A stretch of 64,000 nucleotides of DNA from Tianweitania sediminis (GTDB lineage: Bacteria > Pseudomonadota > Alphaproteobacteria > Rhizobiales > Rhizobiaceae): the NCBI RefSeq assembly GCF_017813335.1, contig NZ_JAGIYY010000009.1, forward strand, positions 62,001 to 126,000. Reading direction: 5' to 3'. Position 1 is the stretch's first letter. The number at the start of each line of letters is the position of its first letter. The notes under the pieces are model-generated. The model was given only the letters and a program-made list of their open reading frames with translations, had not been told where the DNA came from and ran no database searches. The translations under genes and the position numbers were made by a program. Below are positions 1 through 8,307 of this stretch, one piece after another.

Positions 1-288
1 GTAGGTCTCGATGTTGATGCCGCTGCAAACGATCACCATCGATGGACGATCCGGGCCTGCCATCTTCTTGCGCTCGTCTTCGAGCGACGTATCGACGGCG
101 ATTTCAACGTAGTTCGAGCCGCGCACGGGCTTGCCGTCAGCGCTGGCAAGACGCCACTTATAGGCCTCGTAGCCGAGCATCCGGTTCGCCGACCGCAACG
201 GCTCAACGGCCGTCGCAAAGGCGATCATCGTAAAATCGGGCACCAGAAAGAAGACAATCGAACGCTTGATCGCCTGTTTTGCCGACAC
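1..288 (-). CDS. GlxA/GbdR-like AraC-family regulator, N-terminal part (cut by window edge)
   Basis: The reverse strand is open from a GTG at 286-288 to base 1, giving 96 residues with no stop. The protein begins VSAKQAIKRSIVFFLVPDF and continues with ATAVEPLRSANRMLGYEAYKW. That is the start of the DJ-1/PfpI-like sensor domain of GlxA-type AraC regulators, the group that includes the glycine-betaine regulator GbdR. The C-terminal helix-turn-helix would lie left of the window. GGGAG stands about 8 bases before the GTG, and an in-frame TAG upstream rules out a much longer protein. Its closeness to a betaine-type demethylation cluster fits a GbdR-like role, but other GlxA regulators (carnitine, arginine and others) share this domain. 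The family is fairly certain; the ligand is inference. Confidence 0.75.
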   Translation of the reverse strand, partial: MSAKQAIKRSIVFFLVPDFTMIAFATAVEPLRSANRMLGYEAYKWRLASADGKPVRGSNYVEIAVDTSLEDERKKMAGPDRPSMVIVCSGINIETY

Positions 289-900
289 GTAGGTAGTCTC
301 CCGCAGATGCCGCTAAGTTCCCCCGCAAGTCTCAACGCTTGCTGTGGAGGCCATTAGGGGGCCGTTGTTCCCTCACGTCAACCGCAAAATCATGGCGGAA
401 CCATGAGCACCACTGATGTGGTCGGCAGATGGACGTCGTGCTTGAAAAGACAAGCGCAACCGCCGCTGCCGAGCGGAATTTACGGTCTTGTTGGAGTGCC
501 TCGTTGCTTAAACGAGGAAGCCAAGCCTCGCGCCGACCATGGCGGCCGTTTGGCCCGGCATGGTGCGGTTGAAGCGTTCGCGCTCCATCACGGTGACCAT
601 GTTGCGATGACGACGATTGGCGAAGATGCGGCTGATGAGCTTCATGACACTTGTTCCATGCGTGATTACACGGTGTGCCGTTGCTGACTTTGGTTCGGGC
701 AGGCCGGCAGGCCGTCGATGCCCTCGATATAGGCATCCGCTGCCTGTTTTGCAGCGGCGAAAGCGAAGTGCGACGCAGCAAATGCGACATGGATCTTGTC
801 GCGTTCTGGCAACCTCCTTGAAGCCGCTCCTTGAGCCTCCGATCCGCGCCGACAAAGCACGTCAAGCTTGTTGTGCCCCACGAGAGAGGCACTGCCACTA
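289..900. other. Gene-poor stretch between the AraC-type regulator and the DUF1127 gene
   Basis: About 600 bases with no confident gene. Several open frames exist on both strands, but their translations are rich in Arg, Ser and Cys and look like shadows. The only small frames with a plausible protein look are on the reverse strand, at 508-645 and 666-812. The stretch should also hold the promoter of the GTG-started regulator at 288. No repeat or tRNA was seen. Confidence 0.5.
508..645 (-). CDS. Possible small basic protein (45 aa)
   Basis: An ATG at 643-645 opens a 45-codon frame starting MKLISRIFANRRHRNMVTV. The N-terminus (hydrophobic positions, then RRHR) resembles small rhizobial DUF1127-like proteins, but the usual C-terminal motif (LxDIGL) is missing. 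The ribosome site is weak, with GGAAC about 7 bases upstream. It lies 20 bases after another possible small frame (666-812). I do not recognise a family, and this may be chance. Confidence 0.25.
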   Translation of the reverse strand: MKLISRIFANRRHRNMVTVMERERFNRTMPGQTAAMVGARLGFLV

Positions 901-927
901 AGAGAAACCCCGCCGGAGAGGGCGGAG
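901..927 (-). terminator. Hairpin after the DUF1127 gene
   Basis: Read leftward, CTCCGCC (927-921) pairs with GGCGGGG (914-908) around a six-base loop, with one mismatch. TTTCTCT follows at 907-901. It lies 25 bases past the DUF1127 stop, as expected of an intrinsic terminator. Confidence 0.5.
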
Positions 928-951
928 TTTACTTCGACGCGGTGTTCAATC

Positions 952-1110
952 TCAATACTCTTGGTTGTGCCGGATCTTGATCCGTTCGTTGCGATCCGGC
1001 CATCCGATGTCCTTGCGGATTTCCAAAGGCATCGCGCCGATCAGCCGTTCGGTGCGGGCTTGACGGCGATAGCGCTGGTAGGCGCGAAAAGCTTCTTCAA
1101 AGAAGCGCAT
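952..1110 (-). CDS. DUF1127 (YjiS-like) small protein
   Basis: A 52-residue protein from ATG 1108-1110 to TGA 952-954, preceded by AGAAGGA at good spacing. It begins MRFFEEAFRAYQRYRRQ, basic and probably helical, and ends with the DUF1127-type core ERLIGAMPLEIRKDIGWPD. Small DUF1127 proteins are abundant in rhizobia. Some bind RNA or affect phosphate, carbon and stress responses in Agrobacterium and Rhodobacter, but no job can be assigned to this one. It is divergent from the LysR gene, with 116 bases between the starts, so the two may share control. A hairpin terminator follows. Confidence 0.8.
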   Translation of the reverse strand: MRFFEEAFRAYQRYRRQARTERLIGAMPLEIRKDIGWPDRNERIKIRHNQEY

Positions 1111-1124
1111 TGTCGTTTTCCTTC

Positions 1125-1134
1125 TTCAATTGAA
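1125..1134. promoter_or_regulatory. Palindrome TTCAATTGAA between DUF1127 and lysR
   Basis: A perfect 10-base inverted repeat in the 116-base divergent region, 15 bases upstream of the DUF1127 start codon. LysR proteins often bind interrupted dyads in such divergent regions. Position is the only support; the sequence is short enough to occur by chance. Confidence 0.25.
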
Positions 1135-1226
1135 ACCACCATCGGCTTCATGAGATTGACTGTAGAGCGCGGTTGGTGTTCAATCTAACGAATTCACATG
1201 ATGTTTCAGTTCAGGAAATCTGATCG

Positions 1227-2123
1227 ATGAATGCCCCCTTGAACCATCCTCTGCCTTTGCTTGAACTCGATATCCTGCGGACCTTCGTTGCAATCTCTGA
1301 GACAGGCAGCTTCACGCTTGCGGCCAATGCGGTGTTCCGGACACCTTCGGCCGTGTCGATGCAGATCAAGAAGCTGGAAGACATCCTGGGGCGGCAGGTT
1401 TTTAATCGCGACGCCCGCTCGGTCTCGCTCACTGCCGATGGCGAGATGCTGCTTGGCTATGCGCGACGCTTGTTGGCATTGAATCGTGAAGCGATCGCCA
1501 AGTTCGTGATGCCTGACATCAGCGGCGTTGTGAGGCTCGGTTCACCCGACGACTACGGCGAACGTGTGCTGCCGCAGGTCTTGAAGCGCTTTGCCCAGTC
1601 GCATCCCTCCGTTGCGGTGGATGTGACGATCGACATGTCTTCGAACCTGAAGCGGCGCATGGCGGAGCGGCAACTGGACATCACCTTGTTCACCGTGTGC
1701 CGTGACGCACCCGCGGGCGCAGAGATCCTGCTGACCGAGCCGATCATCTGGGGCGGTGCGCGAGGTGGCACCGCGCATCTTCGCGATCCGCTTCCTGTTT
1801 CCTTGTGGGAAGAAGGGTGTGTGTGGCGCGCCGATGCCCTGGACGCGCTGGGGAAGGCCGGCCGCAACTACCGCGTTGCGTATATGAGCGCGCATACGGC
1901 GGGCCAGCGGGCGGCGATCCTATCTGATCTGGCCGTCGCTCCGTTGCCCAAATCGTTCATCGGTGACGAGATCGTTGCGCTCGGCACCAGGGACGGACTG
2001 CCGGAGCTGTCCCATTACAACCTTGCGATGATGCTCGTTCCCGACGCGTCTGCGCCCGTGCGTGCCGCAGCCGACCACATCCGTGCGACATTCGAGATGT
2101 TTCGTGAAACGGGGAAGTTCTGA
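1227..2123 (+). CDS. LysR-family transcriptional regulator
   Basis: 298 residues, the usual LysR length. Residues 12-72 form the winged helix-turn-helix: LDILRTFVAISETGSFTLAA, then SAVSMQIKKLEDILGRQVF and the wing with LTADG. A periplasmic-binding-like effector domain follows from about residue 98. AGGAAA precedes the ATG. It is convergent with pdxY, with only 2 bases between the stops, and divergent from the DUF1127 gene. Its target is not obvious: candidates are the DUF1127 gene, itself, or the methyltransferase cluster to the right. The family call is secure; the effector is unknown. Confidence 0.9.
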   Translation: MNAPLNHPLPLLELDILRTFVAISETGSFTLAANAVFRTPSAVSMQIKKLEDILGRQVFNRDARSVSLTADGEMLLGYARRLLALNREAIAKFVMPDISGVVRLGSPDDYGERVLPQVLKRFAQSHPSVAVDVTIDMSSNLKRRMAERQLDITLFTVCRDAPAGAEILLTEPIIWGGARGGTAHLRDPLPVSLWEEGCVWRADALDALGKAGRNYRVAYMSAHTAGQRAAILSDLAVAPLPKSFIGDEIVALGTRDGLPELSHYNLAMMLVPDASAPVRAAADHIRATFEMFRETGKF

Positions 2124-2125
2124 TC

Positions 2126-2980
2126 TCAGGCCGAAAGGTGCTCGACCGGAAAGTGCTGGGTCGGAGCTACAAACTCGTCCTGAGCCGCCACGGTCAGGAT
2201 TTCGTAAGAGCCGGCTTCCACGGTTTTCTTGAGCAGGCCGTAGGTGGCTGCGGCCGCATGGGCGAGAGCTGCTTCCGCAGACCTCTCCTTGAGGAACTTC
2301 GCGAAAAAGAGTGCCGCGACCGCATCTCCGGCGCCGTTGGGGCTGATCGGCAGCCGGGGCGTGCGCACCCGCATCGGTGCATCACCGGCCGATACAACGA
2401 TATCCACCGCGTCGTTAGGGGTATCATCGAGCTGCACGCTGGTGACCATCACGATCTTGGGCCCCATCTTGTGGAGCGCGGAAACCGCACGAGCGAGATC
2501 GCGTGAGTTCCGAACGGGGAGCTGCGTGAGAAGCTCAAGCTCGAACTGGTTGGGGGTGACAATGTCTGCCGCCGGAACTGCGCGCTCGCGCATGAATTCA
2601 GGGATTCCCGCCCTGACGAAGATGCCCGGCTCCACGTCGCCAATCACCGGATCGCAGCAATAAAGGGTTCCGGGGTTGGCGAGCCGGGTGCGCGCCACGG
2701 CATGAAGCACGGCTTCACCGATGCCGGCATCGCCCATGTAGCCTGACAACACACCATCGCAGCGAGAAAGCGCGCCACGCTCCTCGATGCCGTCCACCAG
2801 TTCGCGCACGCTGTCGCCGGTGTAAACCTGGCCGCGCCACGCGCCATAGCCGGTGTGGTTGGAAAACTGCACCGTGTTGACGGCCCAGACCTCAATGCCC
2901 ATCCGCTGCATTGGAAAAACCGCCGAAGCATTGCCCGCGTGGCCGTAAGATACCCAGGATTGAATCGACAAGATGTTCAT
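2126..2980 (-). CDS. pdxY: Pyridoxal kinase PdxY
   Basis: 284 residues (PdxY is usually about 286). It phosphorylates pyridoxal to pyridoxal 5'-phosphate in the B6 salvage pathway. The protein starts MNILSIQSWVSYGHAGN with the substrate-binding N-terminus of the PdxK/PdxY ribokinase family. It carries the CDPVIGD segment near residue 120, the TPNQFELELL block, and the anion-hole motif NGAGDAVAALFF near residue 230 with the catalytic Asp. An in-frame extension upstream lacks homology, so ATG 2978-2980 is chosen. It points the same way as the corrinoid activator gene but is 132 bases downstream of it. PLP could serve glycine hydroxymethyltransferase, which links to the folate C1 pool, but that link is inference. 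Confidence 0.9.
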   Translation of the reverse strand: MNILSIQSWVSYGHAGNASAVFPMQRMGIEVWAVNTVQFSNHTGYGAWRGQVYTGDSVRELVDGIEERGALSRCDGVLSGYMGDAGIGEAVLHAVARTRLANPGTLYCCDPVIGDVEPGIFVRAGIPEFMRERAVPAADIVTPNQFELELLTQLPVRNSRDLARAVSALHKMGPKIVMVTSVQLDDTPNDAVDIVVSAGDAPMRVRTPRLPISPNGAGDAVAALFFAKFLKERSAEAALAHAAAATYGLLKKTVEAGSYEILTVAAQDEFVAPTQHFPVEHLSA

Positions 2981-3112
2981 GGCAGCGCTTTCAAGGCTTG
3001 GACGCACCCGGGTGTGCTAACCACGGCGCTTGTTTGATGCAAGGGAACGGCATTGCGCCAGCCGTCGCGCTGCGTCGCGACGGAAGGCAATCGGGAGCAG
3101 CGGGACGGCTGC

Positions 3113-5164
3113 CTAGCCTTCTCTGCCGCGCCGGCCCTCGCGGCCACGACGGCGCCCGCCACCCTCACCAGCGCCTGCCTCGGCAAGCACCTTGCGTGGC
3201 GGAAGCTGGACCTGCTCGGCAAGCTTTGGAAAGCTATCAACCTTGTTCGGCAGCGCCATGGCGTAAACGAAGTGCTCCTGGAACTTCGGCTCAAGCGCCG
3301 TTTCGATCTTCTCGATCTGCTTCACAGTAGATTCAATCTCGCGGCGGTGATCTCGATTCAAAAGCGCCATCAGAGCCCCGGTGCCAGCCGCATTCCCAAC
3401 CGCCTTCACCTCTGCCAGATCGCAATCCGGGATCAGGCCAAGAACCATTGCGTATTTCGGATCGATGAACGACCCGAACGCGCCGGCAAAGCGGATCGTG
3501 TCGACATGGTCCACCCCCTGCTTTTCCATCAGGAGTTTCACGCCCGCGTAAAGCGCGGATTTCGCCAGCTGGATTGCCCGGATGTCGTTCTGGGTAACGG
3601 TTATGCGGGGGCTGCCGTCATGCAGCAGGTAGGAGAAGGTGCGGCCATTCGACAGAATGCGGGCGCTGCGCTCCACAAGGGCGCCATCCACCACGCCATC
3701 TTCGGAGATGATGCCGGACAGGAACATTTCTGCCACCACTTCGATGATGGCAGAACCGCAGATGCCGGTGACCCCGGTGGCCGCCACCGATTCGGCGAAC
3801 CCCTCTTCGTCTGACCACTTGTCGGATCCAATCACCCTGATCTTTGGCTCCAGCGTTGCTGGGTCGATCCGCACGCGTTCGATGGCGCCGGGCGCGGCAC
3901 GCTGCCCGGATGAGATCTCCGCGCCTTCAAAGGCTGGACCTGTTGGCGACGACGCAGCAACCACCCGCTGGCGATTGCCGAGCACGATCTCCGCGTTGGT
4001 GCCGACGTCCACCAGCAGCATCATCTTGTCCTGGCGATATGGACCTTCGGACAAGGTCGCCCCTGCCGCGTCCGCGCCCACATGGCCCGCGATGCAAGGC
4101 AGGATGTAAACGCGCGCGCCCACATTCACATCGAGGTTGATTTCGCTGGCCCAGGTATGAACTTCGCCCGAAACCGCCAGCGCAAAGGGCGCCTGGCCCA
4201 GCTCGGTCGGGTCGATGCCCAGGAACAGGTGGTGCATGATCGGGTTTGCCACGAACACCGTATCGAGGATGTCGTGCCGGTCGACGCCACTTTCGGCACA
4301 GACCTGGGCCGTCAGCTCGTTCACTGCCTGGCGAACTGCCTTGGTCATCGCCTCACGGCCGTCCGGGTTCATCATCACATAGGAAACACGGCTCATCAGA
4401 TCTTCGCCGAAGCGGATCTGGGGGTTCGACGTTCCCGACGAGGCAACCACGCGACCCGAAAGCAGCGAAACGAGATGCATGGCAATGGTGGTCGAGCCGA
4501 TGTCGCAGGCTATGCCATAGGCCTCGTTCTTGAGACCAGGCCACAGCGCGATAAGTGTCGGGCGCGAGGTTTCGAGGTCGCGGTGGATGGCGGCGGTCAC
4601 GCCCCATTCGCCCTTGCGCAGGATCTTCTGGACGTCCGGCAGGAGGTGCTGCGACACCAGAAGATCTTTCCAGCCCCAATCGGCTTCCAGCACCACTTTC
4701 AGGCGATCGAGATCGCCCAGCGGCTTGTGCATGTCGGGCTGATCAACTTCCACGTAGCAGAGCTGAACCGCAGGGTTGCGCTCGATGATGCGGTTCACGG
4801 CGGCCTTGCGGATGACCTGCGCGTTGATCACCGTTTCCTGTGGGATGTCGATCACCAGATCGCCCTGGACCGTGGCCGAGCAGGACAAGCGGCGGCCATC
4901 CGCCAGCAAGCCGCGCACCCGCTCGTAGCGCTCTTCCTTCGGCCCCTTGGGCGAAATATGGCTGTTGGACGAGGTGATCTTGTGCTTGGCGAAATGGCCT
5001 TCCTGCACGACCACCTGACACCGGCCGCAGGTGGCGCGCCCACCGCAAACGCTCTCCACATACACGCCGAGCTGGCGTGCCGCTTCGATCACCGGAGTGC
5101 CGAGGGGAAAGTTCCCGCGCTTGCCTGAGGGCATAAACAGGACGAGGGGATCGGAAGCGGTCAT
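3113..5164 (-). CDS. Corrinoid activation protein with [2Fe-2S] domain (RACo/RamA-like, DUF4445)
   Basis: 683 residues. It probably reduces the inactive Co(II) form of the cluster's corrinoid protein to Co(I), using ATP. The N-terminal ferredoxin-like domain has the plant-type cluster motif: Cys40, Cys46 and Cys49 in CGGRATCGRC, plus Cys95. A linker follows, then from about residue 215 an ASKHA-type ATPase (DUF4445) with IACDIGSTTIAMH, VDVGTNAEIVL and the FAGAFGSFIDP segment. The ferredoxin domain distinguishes it from archaeal RamA, which carries C-terminal 4Fe-4S clusters. The C-terminus ends in a Gly/Arg tail (GGGRRRGREGRRGREG) like those on three other cluster proteins. It lies 78 bases downstream of the pterin methyltransferase gene, in the same direction. 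The family is secure; the partner is inferred from context. Confidence 0.88.
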   Translation of the reverse strand: MTASDPLVLFMPSGKRGNFPLGTPVIEAARQLGVYVESVCGGRATCGRCQVVVQEGHFAKHKITSSNSHISPKGPKEERYERVRGLLADGRRLSCSATVQGDLVIDIPQETVINAQVIRKAAVNRIIERNPAVQLCYVEVDQPDMHKPLGDLDRLKVVLEADWGWKDLLVSQHLLPDVQKILRKGEWGVTAAIHRDLETSRPTLIALWPGLKNEAYGIACDIGSTTIAMHLVSLLSGRVVASSGTSNPQIRFGEDLMSRVSYVMMNPDGREAMTKAVRQAVNELTAQVCAESGVDRHDILDTVFVANPIMHHLFLGIDPTELGQAPFALAVSGEVHTWASEINLDVNVGARVYILPCIAGHVGADAAGATLSEGPYRQDKMMLLVDVGTNAEIVLGNRQRVVAASSPTGPAFEGAEISSGQRAAPGAIERVRIDPATLEPKIRVIGSDKWSDEEGFAESVAATGVTGICGSAIIEVVAEMFLSGIISEDGVVDGALVERSARILSNGRTFSYLLHDGSPRITVTQNDIRAIQLAKSALYAGVKLLMEKQGVDHVDTIRFAGAFGSFIDPKYAMVLGLIPDCDLAEVKAVGNAAGTGALMALLNRDHRREIESTVKQIEKIETALEPKFQEHFVYAMALPNKVDSFPKLAEQVQLPPRKVLAEAGAGEGGGRRRGREGRRGREG

Positions 5165-5242
5165 GGCAGCGTCACTTCAAAGCAAGAAAGCCCTCTACAG
5201 GCTGTGCCTGGAGAGGGCCGAAGAATGTGGAACGTAAGAGCG

Positions 5243-6208
5243 TTATCCTCGGCTCATCCGTGCCTCGCGTCCGCCGCGGCGGCGGCCGCCACCTGCGGCT
5301 TCACCCGGTGCATTCACGGCAACAGGCGCCGGTGCCGCATGTTCGCCGGGCTTGTAGTCCTTGTAGGTCTTGATCCAGGTGGTGCAGTTCTCGTCCGTTC
5401 CCGCGAGGACGTTTGCGCCACGCACCGCTTCCATTTCCTGCGGACGGCAGGGGTTCATGATGGCGGAGGTCATGCCTGCGCCGATCACCATCGGGATGAA
5501 TGCGGCATTGATGCCATGGCGGTGCGGCAGGCCGAAGGAAATGTTGGACAAGCCGCAGGTCGTGTTGACTTTCAGCTCCTCGCGCAGCCGGCGCAGCAAG
5601 GCAAAAACCTGGCGGCCGGCATCACCGAGGGCGCCGATCGGCATGACCAGCGGATCCACAACGACGTCGTGAGCCGGGATGCCATGGTCGGCGCAGCGCT
5701 CCACGATCTTCTTGGCGACAGCGAAGCGCACATCGGGATCCATGGAGATGCCGGTTTCGTCGTTGGAAATGGCGACCACCGGCACATTGTACTTCTTCAC
5801 GAGCGGAAGAATGGCTTCGAGCTTTTCTTCCTCGCCGGTTACCGAGTTGACCAGCGGACGGCCCTTGGCGACCTTGAGTGCGGCCTCGATTGCCGCCGTC
5901 ACGGAACTGTCGATCGAGATCGGCAGGTCCACCAGACCCTGGACGATCTCAAGGGTCTGCACGAGCAAGGCCGGCTCGGTGGCATTCGGGTCAACGGCTG
6001 TGACGCCGGCATTGACGTCGAGTATGGTTGCACCAGCCGCTGCCTGCTCGAGCGCATCCTTGATCACCGTTTCGAAGTTGCCGGCGACCATCTCGGCTGC
6101 AAGCTTCTTGCGCCCCGTCGGGTTGATGCGCTCGCCAATCACGCAGAAGGGCTGGTCGAAGCCGATAACGATTTCGCGGGTAGCCGAGGCCACGATCGTG
6201 CGGGTCAT
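5243..6208 (-). CDS. Pterin-binding methyltransferase (methyl-corrinoid:tetrahydrofolate type, MtgA-like)
   Basis: 321 residues of the DHPS-like TIM-barrel family (PF00809) that includes MtgA, AcsE and the folate domain of MetH. It would move the methyl group between the corrinoid protein and tetrahydrofolate, here most likely toward methyl-THF. Visible family motifs are IGERINPTGRKKL at 24-36, ATILDVNAG at 60-68, ISIDSS near 96, LVNSVTGE near 118, VDPLVMPIG near 185 and the CGLSNISFGLP segment near 219. The last 22 residues are a Gly/Arg-rich tail (AAGGGRRRGGREARMSRG) outside the normal fold. The gene sits between the MetF-like gene (42 bases upstream) and the activator gene, in one leftward run. 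Confidence 0.88.
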   Translation of the reverse strand: MTRTIVASATREIVIGFDQPFCVIGERINPTGRKKLAAEMVAGNFETVIKDALEQAAAGATILDVNAGVTAVDPNATEPALLVQTLEIVQGLVDLPISIDSSVTAAIEAALKVAKGRPLVNSVTGEEEKLEAILPLVKKYNVPVVAISNDETGISMDPDVRFAVAKKIVERCADHGIPAHDVVVDPLVMPIGALGDAGRQVFALLRRLREELKVNTTCGLSNISFGLPHRHGINAAFIPMVIGAGMTSAIMNPCRPQEMEAVRGANVLAGTDENCTTWIKTYKDYKPGEHAAPAPVAVNAPGEAAGGGRRRGGREARMSRG

Positions 6209-6250
6209 GAGGAGAAGCCTTGCTTTCGAGACGGAGCGATGACGATGATC

Positions 6251-7105
6251 TTAGGCAGAAGCATATGCAGATGTCTTTATATCCAGTGAGCCACGCTCCG
6301 CAAGCCATTCGGCTGACTTCTTCAAGCCGCCGAAGGGAAAGACATGGATATGGCTGATCGGGGACTGCGGGCGCGCCGCGCGCCTTTCGAGCGGACTCAC
6401 GATCTCTTCGGGGGAATGGCCGACCGCCAGCGCGGTGAGCGACATCGCATTCTTCTTCAGGAACTGGATGGAATTACCAACGCCGCACATGGCTGCGTAT
6501 TTGATGAGGGTCGGGATCTTGGCAGGGCCTGCGACGCCGATGTGCACGGGCAGGTCGATGCCGTTGTTCTTGAGCCCCTCCGCCCAATCTGCAAAGCGAT
6601 CCGCATCAAAGCCGAACTGGGTCACGATGCGAACATCGATGCCTGAGCGGCGCGCAAAAGCCTGCTTTTCCCGCAGCGCTTCAATTGCAGTGTGCTCCGA
6701 AAAGTCTGGGCTGCCTTCAGGATGGCCCGCCACGCCCATTGCGGTGATGCCGTGCCTTTCGAAAACGCCCGTGTTCAAGACGTCCATCGTCGATGTGAAC
6801 TCGCCCGCCGGAGCATCAAGCCCGCCGCCGATCACCAGCACGTCAGTGACACCGGCTTCCGATGTGGCACGCTTCACCCGGTCTTCCAACGCGGCTCGTG
6901 TCGTCAACCGGCGAGACGCGAAGTGCGGCACCGGCTTGTAGCCGAGATCATGAACACGGCGCGCGGCAGCGGTCAGTACATCCGCTGGATCGGTGCCGAT
7001 GTCGGTGATGTACACGCGGGTGCCAGCCGGAAGCAGTCCCGGGAGGTCAGCAGACTCGATTGCTTGCTTGGGAGCGACTTCGATGGAAGCGGGCAGGCGG
7101 CTCAT
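6251..7105 (-). CDS. Methylenetetrahydrofolate reductase-like protein (MetF family)
   Basis: 284 residues with the FAD-dependent TIM-barrel fold of MetF. Segments seen are YITDIGTDPADV near 32-43, KPVPHFASRR near 58, VIGGGLDAPAG near 90-100, MGVAGHPEGSPDF near 122, IVTQFGFDADRFADW near 161, and IGVAGPAKIPTLIKYA near 189, ending in the FPFGG region. In this cluster it would probably oxidise methyl-THF made by the methyltransferase to methylene-THF, the reverse of the methionine-biosynthetic direction, but direction cannot be read from sequence. Its start overlaps the stop of the small PF13769 gene by 4 bases (ATGA), so the two are translated together. A separate biosynthetic metF may exist elsewhere. 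Confidence 0.87.
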   Translation of the reverse strand: MSRLPASIEVAPKQAIESADLPGLLPAGTRVYITDIGTDPADVLTAAARRVHDLGYKPVPHFASRRLTTRAALEDRVKRATSEAGVTDVLVIGGGLDAPAGEFTSTMDVLNTGVFERHGITAMGVAGHPEGSPDFSEHTAIEALREKQAFARRSGIDVRIVTQFGFDADRFADWAEGLKNNGIDLPVHIGVAGPAKIPTLIKYAAMCGVGNSIQFLKKNAMSLTALAVGHSPEEIVSPLERRAARPQSPISHIHVFPFGGLKKSAEWLAERGSLDIKTSAYASA

Positions 7106-7419
7106 TGTGTGTTCTCCATGGCGTCAACGCGGCCGCCGGCCTTCACCAGCGTGACCAAGCGTTCGCGGGTCCAATCTGCTTCAAGGTGGGCTGCAGCCTT
7201 GTCGGCTTCCGCTTCTAGATCATCGGAAACCGGTTCCGGCGTTCCGCGACGCCATTCCGCGAGGTAGGCGTCCGTTTCGCCGGCGCCGGTGCGCATGGCG
7301 CACATGTCGATGGCTTCCGTGAAGCGCAGGGAAAGCTCGCGCTTGGCGGTTTGCCGCCCCTTTTTCACAATCACCTGGGCGGGAATGTCCCGCCAGTAAA
7401 CCACCACCAGATCGGCCAT
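7102..7419 (-). CDS. Small PF13769 ('virulence factor') family protein, partner of the MetF-like protein
   Basis: 105 residues with no signal peptide or membrane segment. It begins MADLVVVYWRDIPAQVIVKK and includes RQTAKRELSLRFTEAIDMCA. This matches my recollection of PF13769, a small domain named from a virulence screen with no proven reaction. It also occurs next to or fused with MetF- and methyltransferase-type genes in alphaproteobacteria. The stop overlaps the MetF-like start by 4 bases, so the two products are probably made in fixed ratio and may form a complex. A stabilising or electron-transfer subunit is possible; neither is shown by the sequence. Confidence 0.75.
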   Translation of the reverse strand: MADLVVVYWRDIPAQVIVKKGRQTAKRELSLRFTEAIDMCAMRTGAGETDAYLAEWRRGTPEPVSDDLEAEADKAAAHLEADWTRERLVTLVKAGGRVDAMENTQ

Positions 7420-7520
7420 GCCGCGTCCTCCGAACTGGGTCGGACGTTGCAGGAAGCGGGGGGCGGCTGCTTGTTATGCGACGACGCGCCCGCATTCAAA
7501 AACGACGCGCGTCAAGCGGC

Positions 7521-8183
7521 TTACCAAATGTAGCCGGCGAGGGCCTGCAGCGCGACCGTCACCGTTCCGGCCAGGGCGACGAGAAGCACAACCGCAAACA
7601 CGCCGATCACCAGCGACAGACCCAACAGAACGCCATCGCGTTCCGACAAGGCCAGAGCCGACAAAGCAATCGTCAGGGCCGGAAACCAGTTGCCGAGCGG
7701 AATGGGGAGGGTGACCAGCGTTCCCATGATCAGCGCGAGCAGACCGATCAAACGCTCGTCGTAGCGATCAGGCATCGGCCAATAGCGTGGCTTGATCCAG
7801 CGCTCTACCCAAACCAGCCGAGGGATAAAGCGCTCCGCCAATTGCCGGAACTGCTCCGCACCCACGGAGCGCGACAGGATGCTGCGGGGGAGCCAAACAA
7901 TTTTTGTGCCCCAAACCATCTGGGCAGACACGATCACCAGGGGCAAACCCAGCACCAACGTTGTCCCGGGAGGCAGGGGGAGGAGGTTTACGGCAGCGAA
8001 AAACAGGAGCAGGGCCGCAAAGCTGCGATCGCCCAGGGCGTCGCGAATGCGTTCCACAGATACGTCCTGCTCGGCTTCTTCCGCCAGGCGTCGAAACACC
8101 TGCGACAGCCGCATCGGCTCGTTCTCATCCGGAGCGGAAGCGGTTCCAAGAACGCCTGGCTTTAAAGCGCGGTCTTCAATCAT
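7521..8183 (-). CDS. exoD: ExoD-family membrane protein
   Basis: 220 residues. A soluble N-terminus with SQVFRRLAEEAEQDVSVERI is followed by hydrophobic segments near residues 55-90 (ALLLFFAAVNLLPLPPGTT, then a run to VIVSA), 145-170 and 185-215. This is the ExoD family, named for a Sinorhizobium gene affecting exopolysaccharide and nodule invasion; its biochemical activity is not settled. It lies 101 bases upstream of the PF13769 gene in the same direction. A functional link to the C1 cluster is not evident, so it may simply be interspersed. Family call good, role unknown. Confidence 0.85.
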   Translation of the reverse strand: MIEDRALKPGVLGTASAPDENEPMRLSQVFRRLAEEAEQDVSVERIRDALGDRSFAALLLFFAAVNLLPLPPGTTLVLGLPLVIVSAQMVWGTKIVWLPRSILSRSVGAEQFRQLAERFIPRLVWVERWIKPRYWPMPDRYDERLIGLLALIMGTLVTLPIPLGNWFPALTIALSALALSERDGVLLGLSLVIGVFAVVLLVALAGTVTVALQALAGYIW

Positions 8184-8307
8184 GGATAATTGCCCTCGCG
8201 CCGTGTTAGCCGCCGCCGGTTAAGCTAAGATGACGGTTGTAACGCAGCCCGGCAGCGGTTGTTCGCATCCCTCGATGTCGAATATGCGAATTCCGGTTGT
8301 TTGATGG

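Noticed and set aside
332-898. Reverse frame of 188 residues in the left-edge stretch
   Set aside because: The translation is mostly Arg, Ser, His and Pro without motifs. Smaller frames inside the stretch are no more than tentative.
4082-5128. Forward frame of 348 residues over the activator gene
   Set aside because: It is the shadow of the activator gene, which shows coherent ferredoxin and ASKHA motifs on the other strand.
6262-6280. ATGTCTTTATAT resembling half of a SahR-like box
   Set aside because: It lies inside the 3' coding part of the MetF-like gene, is not symmetric and is not upstream of a start at useful distance.
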